The notes below the pieces were generated by a model. The model worked only from the letters and a program-made list of their open reading frames with translations. It searched no databases and had not been told where the DNA came from. Both the position numbers and the translations under genes were made by a program. Positions 26,353 through 34,655 of a stretch of 64,000 nt of DNA are shown piece by piece. Location: NCBI RefSeq assembly GCF_900091415.1, contig NZ_FMHU01000002.1, positions 1,426,001 to 1,490,000 of the forward strand, given 5' to 3'. Each line of letters begins with the position of its first letter. The first letter of the stretch is position 1. The stretch is from Micromonospora inyonensis (GTDB lineage Bacteria > Actinomycetota > Actinomycetes > Mycobacteriales > Micromonosporaceae).

Positions 26353-28119
26353 ATGGCAGAGACCCTGCTGTCGATCGAGAACCTCTCGGTCCGCATCGAC
26401 ACGTCGCGCGGCCCGATCCATCCGGTCCGGAACCTCGACCTCTCCATCGCGCGCGGCGAGATGGTCGGACTGGTCGGTGAGTCGGGCTCCGGCAAGAGCG
26501 TCACCGCCATGTCGATCACGGGACTGCTGCCGGCGCGGCAGGCGCACATCACCGGCGGGCAGATCCGCTTCGACGGGCGCGACCTCGCCGCGCTGTCGGA
26601 CCGGCAGATGCGCCGGATCCGCGGCAGGGACATCGCGACGATCTTCCAGGAGCCGATGACCGCGCTCAACCCGGTCTTCACGATCCGCGACCAGCTGACC
26701 GAGCCGCTACGCCAGCACATGGGCCTCGGCCGACGGCAGGCGGCGGACCGCGCGGGCCACCTGCTCGACATGGTGGGGATCCGCAACACCGCGCGCGTCC
26801 TCGCCGGGTACCCGCACGAGCTCTCCGGCGGGATGCGCCAGCGCGTCATGATCGCCATGGCCATGGCGTGCGAGCCGAAGCTGCTCATCGCCGACGAGCC
26901 GACGACCGCGCTCGACGTGACGACCCAGCTGCAGATCCTCGACCTCATCACCGACCTTCAGGAGCAGCACGGGACGGCGGTCCTGCTCATCACCCACGAC
27001 CTCGGCGTCGTCGCCCAGACCTGCCAGCGGGTCGCCGTGATGTACGGCGGCGAGCTACAGGAGACGGCGTCGACAGAGCAGCTCTTCACCACACCGCAGG
27101 CCGCCTACACCAAGCGGTTGCTCAGCTTCATCCCCTCCGCCAACGCGCACGTCGTCGCAGCGGTCGAGGCGCTCGCCGACGCAGGCACGCGTGACGGATC
27201 GCCGGACCGCGTGGAGACACGCACGGAGGCACCCGACGACGACGCGCCGGTGCTGCTCGAGGTGACCGACCTGACGAAGGTCTTCGCCGGGCGACGCCGC
27301 CGGCTGGGACGCCCGGCCGACACGGTCAGGGCGGTCGACGGCGTGTCCTTCCAGGTCCGTCGTGGCCGCACGCTCGCCATCGTGGGCGAGTCGGGGTCGG
27401 GCAAGTCGACGACCGGTCGTGCCCTGTTGCGCCTGCACGAACCGACGTCGGGTGCGGTGACCTTCAACGGGAGGGACCTCCTCGCGGCCAGTGACGACGA
27501 GTTGCGCCGGCTCCGCTCCGAGATGCAGATCGTCTTCCAGGACACGTACGCCTCGCTCGATCCGCGATGGACGATCCACCGAGCCCTCGCCGAGCCGCTG
27601 CGGTTGCACACGGACCTGGACGCCGCGGCGATCCGTGCCCGCATCGTCGAGGTCCTCGAGACGGTAGGACTGCGGGAGGAGGACATGGACCGCTTCCCGC
27701 ACGAGTTCTCCGGAGGCCAGCGCCAGCGGATCGGCATCGCGCGGGCCCTCCTGCTCAACCCGAGTCTCGTCGTCTGCGACGAGCCCGTGTCGGCACTCGA
27801 CGTGTCGGTGCAGGCCCAGGTGCTCGACCTCATGAAGCAGTTGCAGCGGGACCTCGGACTCACCTACGTCTTCATCTCGCACGACCTCTCCGTCGTCGAG
27901 ATGATGGCCGACGAGATCGTCGTCATGAGCCAGGGCCGCGTCGTCGAGCAGGGCAGCGTCGAGCAGATCTTCCGGGCGCCCCAGCACCCCTACACCAAGG
28001 CGCTCCTCGCCGCGATCCCCGTCGCCGACCCCACCGCGCGGGTCGACCGGGCGGTGCGTCGCCGCATCGTCGAGCGCGGCGTCGCCGCTGCCGACCTGCC
28101 CGAGAAGGCGGTGGCGTGA
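26353..28119 (+). CDS. Fused double ABC ATPase (DppD-DppF type)
   Basis: A 588-residue protein joining the two ATPases of an oligopeptide importer. Domain 1 (about 1-270) has Walker A GESGSGKS at 42-49, signature LSGGMRQR, and Walker B LLIADEPTTALD. It is followed by an oligopeptide/dipeptide C-terminal region (QAAYTKRLLSFIP). Domain 2 (about 295-570) has Walker A at 345-352, signature FSGGQRQR, Walker B LVVCDEPVSALD and the matching tail (QHPYTKALLAAIP). Fusion of DppD and DppF is common in actinobacteria and proteobacteria. It completes the transporter with the two permeases and lipoprotein upstream. The ATG at 26353 is preceded by AACAAGGAGCACGC. Confidence 0.94.
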   Translation: MAETLLSIENLSVRIDTSRGPIHPVRNLDLSIARGEMVGLVGESGSGKSVTAMSITGLLPARQAHITGGQIRFDGRDLAALSDRQMRRIRGRDIATIFQEPMTALNPVFTIRDQLTEPLRQHMGLGRRQAADRAGHLLDMVGIRNTARVLAGYPHELSGGMRQRVMIAMAMACEPKLLIADEPTTALDVTTQLQILDLITDLQEQHGTAVLLITHDLGVVAQTCQRVAVMYGGELQETASTEQLFTTPQAAYTKRLLSFIPSANAHVVAAVEALADAGTRDGSPDRVETRTEAPDDDAPVLLEVTDLTKVFAGRRRRLGRPADTVRAVDGVSFQVRRGRTLAIVGESGSGKSTTGRALLRLHEPTSGAVTFNGRDLLAASDDELRRLRSEMQIVFQDTYASLDPRWTIHRALAEPLRLHTDLDAAAIRARIVEVLETVGLREEDMDRFPHEFSGGQRQRIGIARALLLNPSLVVCDEPVSALDVSVQAQVLDLMKQLQRDLGLTYVFISHDLSVVEMMADEIVVMSQGRVVEQGSVEQIFRAPQHPYTKALLAAIPVADPTARVDRAVRRRIVERGVAAADLPEKAVA

Positions 28120-28853
28120 TGCACGGAGCGACGGGGGGTGGGACGCGGCCGAGGCTCGGCCTCGTCACGATCGGCCAGGCACCCCGCACCGATCTCATCC
28201 CCGATGTCGAGGCTGCCCTTTCCGGCGTCGACTGGGTCGAACACGGCGCGCTGGACCTCCTCGACGAGGAGGGCATCGCCCGGCTCGAACCTCGCGACGG
28301 GGAGCGGACCCTCGTTTCCCGGCTGCGGGACGGTTCGCGTGTCCGCCTCGGCGCGACGAGCATCGCCCCGGCACTCGACGACGCGATCCGACGCTGCGTG
28401 GCCGACCGCTGCGCGGCCGTCCTCGTGCTGTGCACCGGCCGTGTCGAGCACGGCCCGGCGGCGGTGCCGGTGCTCCATGCGGAGGACCTCGCCCACGACC
28501 TCGTGGCGGGGCTCGTCGATACGGGTCGCCTGGGCGTGCTGTGCCCCGTGCCGGAGCAGCTGACGGACATCCGGGAACGATGGGAGGGGCGTCTGGGGCG
28601 GCCCGTCGTCGCGGCGGCCGTGGACCCCTACACGGCCGGACCGGACGAGGTGGCGGCCGCCGGACGGGAGGTCGCCGCAGGCGGAGCCGAACTGGTCTTC
28701 CTCGACTGCATCGGCTACACCGGCCAGCAGCGGGACGTCCTCGCCGCCGAGGGCGTCCGGGCCGAGACCGCCCGCCACCTCGCCGTGGCGGGCGCGGTGG
28801 ATCGCGTGCTCTCCCGCTCGCACGCCGACCACGCCCGCGTGGCGGGTGGGTGA
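28119..28853 (+). CDS. AroM family protein
   Basis: A 244-residue protein of the AroM family, named from an Escherichia coli gene beside aroL with no proven function. It starts with the family hallmark RLGLVTIGQAPRTDLIPDVEA. It continues with a central VLVLCTGRVEH, a VLCPVPEQLTDIRERW segment, and the late block GAELVFLDCIGYTGQQRDVLA. The fold resembles aspartate/glutamate racemase-like two-lobed enzymes, and the cysteines in LCTGR and LDCIGY are possible catalytic residues; that is inference. The ATG overlaps the upstream ATPase stop by one base (TGATG). It is the last gene of the operon. Confidence 0.88.
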   Translation: MHGATGGGTRPRLGLVTIGQAPRTDLIPDVEAALSGVDWVEHGALDLLDEEGIARLEPRDGERTLVSRLRDGSRVRLGATSIAPALDDAIRRCVADRCAAVLVLCTGRVEHGPAAVPVLHAEDLAHDLVAGLVDTGRLGVLCPVPEQLTDIRERWEGRLGRPVVAAAVDPYTAGPDEVAAAGREVAAGGAELVFLDCIGYTGQQRDVLAAEGVRAETARHLAVAGAVDRVLSRSHADHARVAGG

Positions 28854-29489
28854 ACGGTCCACGGGGTGGCCGGTGCGACACAATCCGCACCTGACCTGGT
28901 CCCGCCGCCACCGTCTTCTCGGCACCGCCTGACCGAAGTCGCCACCGTGACGATCGGCAGTCCGGCTGGGTGGTGCGTCCCCGGTAACTCGGCCAGGTCG
29001 TCACCGCTTACCTCGGAAGTGGGTACGTGCCACCGGAGGGTGCTCCCGCCGGACGGAAGGACTGGCCGGGGGAAGCGTCAGGACCTTGATCAACGAGTCT
29101 TGTGAGCAACTCCGACGGCGGTGTACGGTGACAGCCAACAAAATGGATCTATCAGTTCGTGTGCATGATGGACGGCGGCCGGGATGCGCTTGCGCGTAGC
29201 CTTCGTTGACCGTCGAACCTTTCGTTTCTGTCCGCTGATCCGCACTCCTAACGGCTGGCGCCAGCTCGGGGCGCTCCGGTAAGGGTTTCCTGTTCTGACA
29301 ACACTGTCGACATCAGACGTCACCTTTGTTCGGCCCTGATTCCTGTCGTCGCGGCCGAGTAACTGTCCGCTGGAGACGACGCAGTCGTGACAAAAGATCA
29401 ACGGCACGGTATGTGCAAAGAGTCGTAGGCGCGGATTGTGAAAGGGGGAGGAGTGTGGGCCCGCAAGGGCGCCGCGCTCCGGACTTGCC
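28854..29489 (+). other. 636-bp intergenic region, AT-richer right half
   Basis: It follows the peptide operon. A weak dyad (GGTGCG at 28872-28877, CGCACC at 28886-28891) may terminate that operon. From about 29095 the sequence is less GC-rich than its surroundings, consistent with a long promoter/leader for the O-methyltransferase. I recognise no riboswitch and no gene here. GGGGGAGGAG at about 29442-29451 looks like a ribosome-binding site but is 38 bp from the methyltransferase ATG and has no good start in that frame. Confidence 0.5.
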
Positions 29490-30527
29490 ATGACAACACT
29501 GAACGACTCGACGCTGACGCCCATGCCGTTGCTGCAACTGAGCAGTGGTTTCTCGAGCTTCAAGACCTTCGCCGCCGCAGTGGAGTTGAGTCTGTTCACC
29601 CGGCTCGCCGACGGCCGGACGATGAGCGTGCCGGAGGCGGCCGCCGAGTTCGGACTACCGCATCGGCCGGCGGATCTGCTGCTCACCGCCTGCGCCTCGC
29701 TGGGATTGCTGGAGAAACGCGGTGACGGGTACGGAAACACCGCACTCGCCGAGACGTTCCTGGTGGAGGGACGCCCCTACTATTTCGGTGGGTTGGTGCG
29801 GTTCTACGACAAGCGCGAGTACCCCGCGTGGGACCGTGTTCTTGACGCGCTTCGGACGGACAAGCCGACCGCCTGGAACCCGGAGGTCCAGGACTCTCCG
29901 TTCGTGGCCGAGGACTCGCAGATGCTGCAGTTGTTCTGGGACGCGATGCACTGCATCTCGACATTCACCGCCCGTGCTCTCGGCGAGGTCTACGACTTCG
30001 GCAGGCACTCCCGTCTGCTGGATGTGGGGGGCGGCTCCGGAGCGTTCCCGATCGAGCTGTGCCGCCATTACGCGAACCTGTCGGCGACGGTGTACGACCT
30101 GCCCCACGTCTGCCCGATCGCTGATTCGAAGATCGCCGACGCTGGACTGAGTGGACGGATCACCACGGTTTCCGGGGACTTTCTGCGCGACGCCGCGCTG
30201 CCTGCGGGCTACGACGTGATCCTGTACAGCATGATCATGCACGACTGGGGTGAGGACACCGACCGGGAACTGCTGGCACGCGCCCACGCGGCGCTGACAC
30301 CCGGTGGCGTGGTCATCATCAGCGAACTGATGCTCAATGCCGAACGCACCGGCCCGGCCGAGGCTGCCCTGATGGGTATGAACATGCTCATCGAGACCAC
30401 AGCCGGCAAGAACTACTCCGAGACCGAGTACACGATGTGGTTGCGGGATGCCGGATTCTCCGACATCCGTACCCTGCCGTTCGTCGCGGCCGGCGCGAAC
30501 GGGGTCGTCATCGGCGTCAAGGACTGA
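29490..30527 (+). CDS. SAM-dependent O-methyltransferase
   Basis: A 345-residue class-I methyltransferase of the plant-COMT/antibiotic O-methyltransferase type. The N-terminal dimerisation/winged-helix part (about 1-100) carries LSLFTRLADGRTMSVPEAAAEFGL and LLTACASLGLLEK. The catalytic part has the SAM loop LLDVGGGSGAFPIEL, the acidic VYDLPHV, GDFLRDAALPAGYDVIL, and the catalytic-base region SMIMHDWGED with His as the likely base. The late GGVVIISELML is typical. Such enzymes methylate hydroxyl groups of natural products. There is no biosynthetic cluster around it. The ATG at 29490 lacks a nearby Shine-Dalgarno site, so translation may be leaderless or start differently. Confidence 0.88.
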   Translation: MTTLNDSTLTPMPLLQLSSGFSSFKTFAAAVELSLFTRLADGRTMSVPEAAAEFGLPHRPADLLLTACASLGLLEKRGDGYGNTALAETFLVEGRPYYFGGLVRFYDKREYPAWDRVLDALRTDKPTAWNPEVQDSPFVAEDSQMLQLFWDAMHCISTFTARALGEVYDFGRHSRLLDVGGGSGAFPIELCRHYANLSATVYDLPHVCPIADSKIADAGLSGRITTVSGDFLRDAALPAGYDVILYSMIMHDWGEDTDRELLARAHAALTPGGVVIISELMLNAERTGPAEAALMGMNMLIETTAGKNYSETEYTMWLRDAGFSDIRTLPFVAAGANGVVIGVKD

Positions 30528-30623
30528 CCGGACCGTGGCGGCGGTCGGGGAGGGTCCGGAGCTTCGTGCCGGGCCCGCCCGACCGCCTGGCGCGACCCGA
30601 CCTCCGTCGATGCGTGCACACCG

Positions 30624-30660
30624 ACGAGGGCCCCTTCCCGGATCGGGAAGGGGCCCTCGT
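30624..30660. terminator. Very strong bidirectional terminator
   Basis: A perfect 17-bp stem (30624-30640 with 30644-30660) closes a GAT loop. It is placed between the convergent O-methyltransferase and transglycosylase-like genes. Confidence 0.85.
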
Positions 30661-30678
30661 GGTTGTCCTGTCCGGTCG

Positions 30679-31278
30679 TCACCTGGTCCAGAGTTCGGCG
30701 ACGAGGTCGGCGGCCTGCTTCTCCCACTGGGCGTAGTGGTCGGGGTAGGCCGACACCTGCACGGTCTGGGCGGCCTGGGTCAGGGGCAGGTCCTGCCAGC
30801 CGTCGACCTGCTTCAGACCGGTGAGGAACGCGGTGGTGGCGTACTCGGGGTCGGTGATCTGCTCGACCGTGCCCCACCCGCTCGACGGGCGCTGCTGGAA
30901 CAGGCCCTGCGAGTCGTGGTCGTTGCGGTCACCCAGGTGGCCCAGGTTCTCCAGCTTCGACTCCTGGAGGGCGGTGGCGATGGCGACCACGGCGGCCCGC
31001 TCGTCCATGCCGTTCTTCTTGGTGGCCTCGATGATGGCCTTGGCGTTGGCCTTCTGCTCGTCGGTCAGGGGGACCGTCGACTGGCCGGCGGGCACACCGT
31101 TGGGCAGTAGCTTGTCCGTCGACACCGGCTTGTCTGCCGTCACCTGCTGGGTCGCCGCGACCGGCGTGGTGGTCACTGCCGGGGTCGTGTCCTGCGACAG
31201 GCCCGGACCGGCGGCGATTCCGGCTGCGGCGGTCAGACCTGCGATGGACAGCACACCACGCTGGATAAGCTTGTTCAT
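30679..31278 (-). CDS. Secreted lysozyme/transglycosylase-like protein
   Basis: A 199-residue exported protein. The signal peptide is residues 1-29 (GVLSIAGLTAAAGIAAGPGLS), followed by a Thr/Val-rich linker. From residue about 72 it has the lysozyme-like fold found in many actinobacterial cell-wall proteins: ANAKAIIEATKKNGMDERAAVVAIATALQESKLENL, then NDHDSQGLFQQRPSSGWGT and QSAYPDHYAQWE-like elements (VSAYPDHYAQWEKQAADLV). The Glu of LQESKL is the likely catalytic residue. This domain often occurs fused to NlpC/P60 peptidases; here it stands alone. The ATG at 31278 follows CGGAG by eight bases. It probably remodels peptidoglycan. Confidence 0.85.
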   Translation of the reverse strand: MNKLIQRGVLSIAGLTAAAGIAAGPGLSQDTTPAVTTTPVAATQQVTADKPVSTDKLLPNGVPAGQSTVPLTDEQKANAKAIIEATKKNGMDERAAVVAIATALQESKLENLGHLGDRNDHDSQGLFQQRPSSGWGTVEQITDPEYATTAFLTGLKQVDGWQDLPLTQAAQTVQVSAYPDHYAQWEKQAADLVAELWTR

Positions 31279-31778
31279 GGTCAAAGCTCCGTTCGGGGGT
31301 CGACGCACACATCCGGACATGCCGCCCAGGCGGGCGGGGAGGGAGCGGACGGTGCGTGAGCACCACACGTAAGGGCGCTCTGAGAACGTTCCGGGGGATT
31401 TCGCGACGCACCGGAGAGGGGATCGGGGGATCCACCGGGCCCGCCGGGCGGGCTGCTCCATCGGCGTCGACATGGTGTAACGACCGGCGGGCCGACCCCA
31501 TTCCCGGGCCACCCGACCCACCCGCGCGCTCACCGGCGGCGGGTCACGGCCGCACGGGGACACAACCGACGCGCCCCCACCGCCATTCCCCGCTGTCAGA
31601 TCCGGCTGCGCCGTCGGGTGCTGGCCTGCGGAGCCCGCACCGGGACACGGCCGTGATCGCGAAGAAGAGCAGGGTTCGTTACTATTAGCCGTTCGCGATC
31701 CCGGTGCGGATCATCTACCGATGGATTCCCATTGCAGCGGTGGCGCCGGTTACGTCACTGTCGGCGAGGAGGGCGGCG
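31279..31778. other. 500-bp divergent intergenic region
   Basis: Between the transglycosylase-like gene (minus) and the DUF574 methyltransferase (plus). I looked for a c-di-AMP (ydaO) riboswitch, because such cell-wall genes often have one, and did not find its conserved elements. Open frames here are not convincing. A locally AT-richer patch at 31660-31735 probably contains the promoter for the methyltransferase. Confidence 0.5.
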
Positions 31779-32585
31779 ATGGAGCGGCCGGACTGGGCAC
31801 CAGACGATGTCGATCTGAGTCGCCCGAGCGTCGCCCGGGCCTACGACTACTGGCTCGGCGGTTCGCACAACTTCGAGGTCGACCGGGAGTTCGCCCGCCA
31901 GGCGCTCGCGGCGGTGCCGGACCTCCGCCTGGTGGCGCGGGCGAACCGTGAGTTCCTGCATCGCGCGGTGCGGTTCATGCTCGACGAGGGGATCCGGCAG
32001 TTCCTGGACATCGGGTCCGGTATCCCGACGGTCGGCAACGTGCACGAGATCGCCCAGCGGGTGGATCCGGATGCCCGCGTGGTCTATGTGGACATCGATC
32101 CGGTGGCCGTGGCGCACAGCACGCGGATCCTCGCCGATCAACCGAACGCGGTGGCACTGATGGAGGACCTACGCCATCCGGAGGTCATCCTCGAACACCC
32201 CGAGACCCGCCGGCTGTTGGACCTCGACCAGCCGGTCGGCCTGCTGCTCGTGTCGGTCGTGCACGCGATTGCCGACGAGGACGATCCGTACGGGCTGGTC
32301 CGGCGACTGTGGACGGCGCTGGCACCGGGCAGCTGCGTGGCGATCAGCCACGTCACCACCGACAGCCGGCCGGACGAGATGGGGGAGGGCGCCCGGTTGA
32401 GTGGTCGGACGAGCACCCCGGTCACCGCCCGGACCCTCTCCCAGGTGCAGAATCTCTTCGCCGGCCTCGAGCTGGTGGAACCCGGCGTGGTGTGGTCGCC
32501 GTTGTGGCGTCCCGAGACGCCGGACGATGTCGGTGAGTATCCCGAGCGGATGAGCTTCTACGTGGGAGTCGGACGCCGCAGGTGA
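31779..32585 (+). CDS. DUF574 SAM-dependent methyltransferase
   Basis: A 268-residue methyltransferase-fold protein of the actinobacterial DUF574 (SAV2177-like) family. Landmarks are the N-terminal VDLSRPSVARAYDYWLGGSHNFEVDRE, where the YDYWLGG motif is the family signature. Then come the SAM loop FLDIGSGIPTVGNVHEIAQ, VVYVDIDPVAVAHS, and LLVSVVHAIADEDDPYGLV. The ATG at 31779 follows GAGGAGG. Genomes of this group carry many paralogues, and their substrates are unknown. The stop overlaps the next GTG, coupling it to a damaged cyclic-di-GMP gene. Confidence 0.92.
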   Translation: MERPDWAPDDVDLSRPSVARAYDYWLGGSHNFEVDREFARQALAAVPDLRLVARANREFLHRAVRFMLDEGIRQFLDIGSGIPTVGNVHEIAQRVDPDARVVYVDIDPVAVAHSTRILADQPNAVALMEDLRHPEVILEHPETRRLLDLDQPVGLLLVSVVHAIADEDDPYGLVRRLWTALAPGSCVAISHVTTDSRPDEMGEGARLSGRTSTPVTARTLSQVQNLFAGLELVEPGVVWSPLWRPETPDDVGEYPERMSFYVGVGRRR

Positions 32586-33134
32586 GCGATCGGCCCGATG
32601 CCGACGGGGTCGACGACCGGTGCCGTCAGGGTGTCGAGGAGTTCGCCAGGGTGTGGGCCGCTGCGCTGCACCGGGCGCACTACGTGCCGATCAGCGCCGA
32701 GGAGCGGCGTCGGATCGTGATCGGGCTGGCGGACCGTCTGGTCGCCGCTGTCCTCGCCGGACCGGCTGACCCCGGCGGGGGCCGGCGGATCGGTGCCGAA
32801 CTCGTGGCGGCCGGCTTCGGGTCACCGGAGGCGTTCGGCCGGACGATCGCAATCGTCGGTTCGCGTCTTCTCGCCGACCTGGGGCTGTCGGCGGACCACA
32901 CGCTGGACCGTCGTGTCGCTCGGCCACCAGCTCGGTCTCACCGTGACCGCCGAAGGTATCGAGACCTCCCAGCAGGCCGACCGCGTGGCCGCCACCGGCT
33001 GCGACAGTGGGCAGGGCTGGTACTTCGGTCACCCGGTGCCGCCCAGCGAGATCACCGACAGCATCGTGACGCAGCACCAGCGGATGCCCACCACCCAGCT
33101 GCCCGGATTTGGCAGGACCGCGTCCGGCAGCTAA
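32582..33134 (+). pseudogene. GGDEF/EAL protein gutted by internal deletion
   Basis: The first part (GTG at 32582) encodes the N-terminal helical region seen in actinobacterial diguanylate cyclase/phosphodiesterases: FARVWAAALHRAHYVPISAEERRRIVIGLADRLVAAVL to RLLADLGL. Near 32905-32915 the sequence jumps, in another frame, to the very end of an EAL domain: VVSLGHQLGLTVTAEGIETSQQADRVAATGCDSGQGWYFGHPVPPSEI, ending at 33134. The sensor, the whole GGDEF domain and most of EAL are missing, roughly 1.3-1.8 kb judging from intact relatives. The product cannot make or degrade cyclic di-GMP. Confidence 0.82.
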
Positions 33135-33145
33135 GCTGCGGCCCA

Positions 33146-33262
33146 GGTCATGAGTGCCAGCGACAAGCCCCGGCTTGCTGGCCGGCAACCCTCGTCGAGG
33201 TTCGCGGTGGGGTGCCCCGGGTGATGACCCGGCCCAGCGCGACCAGGTGCTGGGCAAGCGCG
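33146..33262 (+). promoter_or_regulatory. SAM-IV riboswitch
   Basis: The leader matches the actinobacterial SAM-IV S-adenosylmethionine riboswitch. The P1 strands GGTCAT (33146-33151) and ATGACC (33224-33229) pair. Inside are the conserved GAGTGCCAGCGACAAGCC, GCTTGCTGGCCGGCAACCC and GCGGTGGGGTGCCCCGGGTG segments. After P1, the hairpin CCCAGC (33233-33238) / GCTGGG (33249-33254) is the 3' element characteristic of SAM-IV rather than SAM-I. It lies 50 bp before the class V aminotransferase start. High SAM is expected to switch that gene off. Confidence 0.92.
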
Positions 33263-33312
33263 GACCCCGTCCAGCTGCCGTTCCGGGGTCCCTGGACTGC
33301 CGGAGGTCTGCC

Positions 33313-34587
33313 ATGACCACTGCCCTCGTACCGTCGCCCCTGCGTGCCGGACTCCGTCCGGCACCGCAACCGCCGTACCAGCCGCTCCAGGTGCTCGGAG
33401 TGCCCGGCGAGGTCAACCTCGACTACGCCGCCTCCGCACCGTGCGCCCGTGCCGCCGCCGACGCGGTGGCCGAGCTGCTGCCCTGGTACGCCAGCGTGCA
33501 CCGGGGTGCCGGCGCCCTCTCCCGGCGCTGCACCCTCGCGTACGAGCGGGCCCGGCAGACCGTCGGCGACTTCTTCTCCGCCCGCCCCGAGGATCACGTG
33601 ATCTTCACCCGGAACACCACCGACGCGCTCAACCTGCTCGCCCACGTGCTTCCCGCCGGCACGAAGGTCGTGACCTTCGCCGCCGAACACCATGCCAACC
33701 TGCTGCCCTGGCCCGCCGGGGCACTCCGGCTGCCGGTGCCCGACTCTCCGCACGCGGCGGTACGCGGGCTCGCCGCCGCCCTGCGTGAACTGCGTCGCGG
33801 GTCCGACCCGGGTGCGCCGATCCTGGTAGCGGTCACCGGCGCGAGCAACGTCACCGGGGAATGTTGGCCGGTGGCCGAACTCGCCCAGGTGGCCCACCGG
33901 TACGGCGCCCGCGTCGCGCTGGACGCCGCCCAGCTGGCACCGCACGTTCCCGTCGACCTGGCCGCGCTCGACGTGGATTACCTCGCCGCGTCCGGGCACA
34001 AGCTGTACGCCCCGTTCGGTGCCGGCGTGCTCGTCGGACGGGCGGACTGGCTGGACGCCGCCCCGCCGTACCTTCTCGGCGGCGGGGCCACCCGGCACGT
34101 CGGGCCGGCGACGCACGACGTGCGCTGGACCACCGGCCCGGGGCGGCACGAGGCCGGCACCCCGAACCTGCTCGGTGCGGTGGCCCTGGCGGCGGTCTGT
34201 GCCGCGCTCACCGCCGCGGACCGCGCCGCCCTGCACCGCCGTGAGCAGGAATTGCTGACCCGGTTGCGTACCGGCATCGCGGCACTGCCGCACCTCGTCG
34301 AGCTGCGGACGTTCGGCCCCGCGGCCGACCGGGTCGGCATCGTGTCGTTCGTGGTCGCCGGCCGGGACTCGGCCGAGGTGGCGGCCACCCTCGCCGCCGA
34401 GCACCGGATCGGGCTACGCGACGGGCTGTTCTGCGCCCACCCGTTGGCCCGACGGCTGCTCGCCGAGGCCGCCGCGCGTGGTGGGCACCGTGACCTGCCG
34501 CCCACCGCCCTGCGGGCCAGTCTCGGACTGGGCAGCACCGACGACGACGTGGACCGCCTGCTGGCCGCCCTCGCCGCCCTCGGGTGA
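33313..34587 (+). CDS. Class V aminotransferase (cysteine desulfurase-like), SAM-IV controlled
   Basis: A 424-residue PLP enzyme of aminotransferase class V, resembling cysteine desulfurases/selenocysteine lyases. Evidence: VNLDYAASAPCARAAADAV, the motif YASVHRGAGALSRRCTLAYERAR, FTRNTTDALNLLAH, AEHHANLLPW with the PLP-stacking histidine, and the PLP lysine in YLAASGHKLYAPFGAGVLVGR. GRHEAGTPNLLGAVAL is near the end. The ATG at 33313 follows GGAGG. Control by a SAM riboswitch ties it to methionine/cysteine sulfur supply, for example mobilising sulfur from cysteine or a related compound. The substrate is not proven. It is monocistronic, ending at a bidirectional hairpin. Confidence 0.9.
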   Translation: MTTALVPSPLRAGLRPAPQPPYQPLQVLGVPGEVNLDYAASAPCARAAADAVAELLPWYASVHRGAGALSRRCTLAYERARQTVGDFFSARPEDHVIFTRNTTDALNLLAHVLPAGTKVVTFAAEHHANLLPWPAGALRLPVPDSPHAAVRGLAAALRELRRGSDPGAPILVAVTGASNVTGECWPVAELAQVAHRYGARVALDAAQLAPHVPVDLAALDVDYLAASGHKLYAPFGAGVLVGRADWLDAAPPYLLGGGATRHVGPATHDVRWTTGPGRHEAGTPNLLGAVALAAVCAALTAADRAALHRREQELLTRLRTGIAALPHLVELRTFGPAADRVGIVSFVVAGRDSAEVAATLAAEHRIGLRDGLFCAHPLARRLLAEAAARGGHRDLPPTALRASLGLGSTDDDVDRLLAALAALG

Positions 34588-34590
34588 GCT

Positions 34591-34607
34591 GGCCCGGCCA
34601 CCGGGCC
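34591..34607. terminator. Hairpin between convergent genes
   Basis: GGCCCGG (34591-34597) and CCGGGCC (34601-34607) pair around CCA, four bases after the aminotransferase stop, facing the convergent gene ending at 34656. Confidence 0.6.
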
Positions 34608-34655
34608 TGTCACCGACGGCCGGCACGATGTGGCACGGCGAGCCGGTGAACCCGG

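Noticed and set aside
31279..31600. c-di-AMP (ydaO) riboswitch upstream of the lysozyme-like gene
   Set aside because: None of the conserved ydaO elements could be found on the minus strand.
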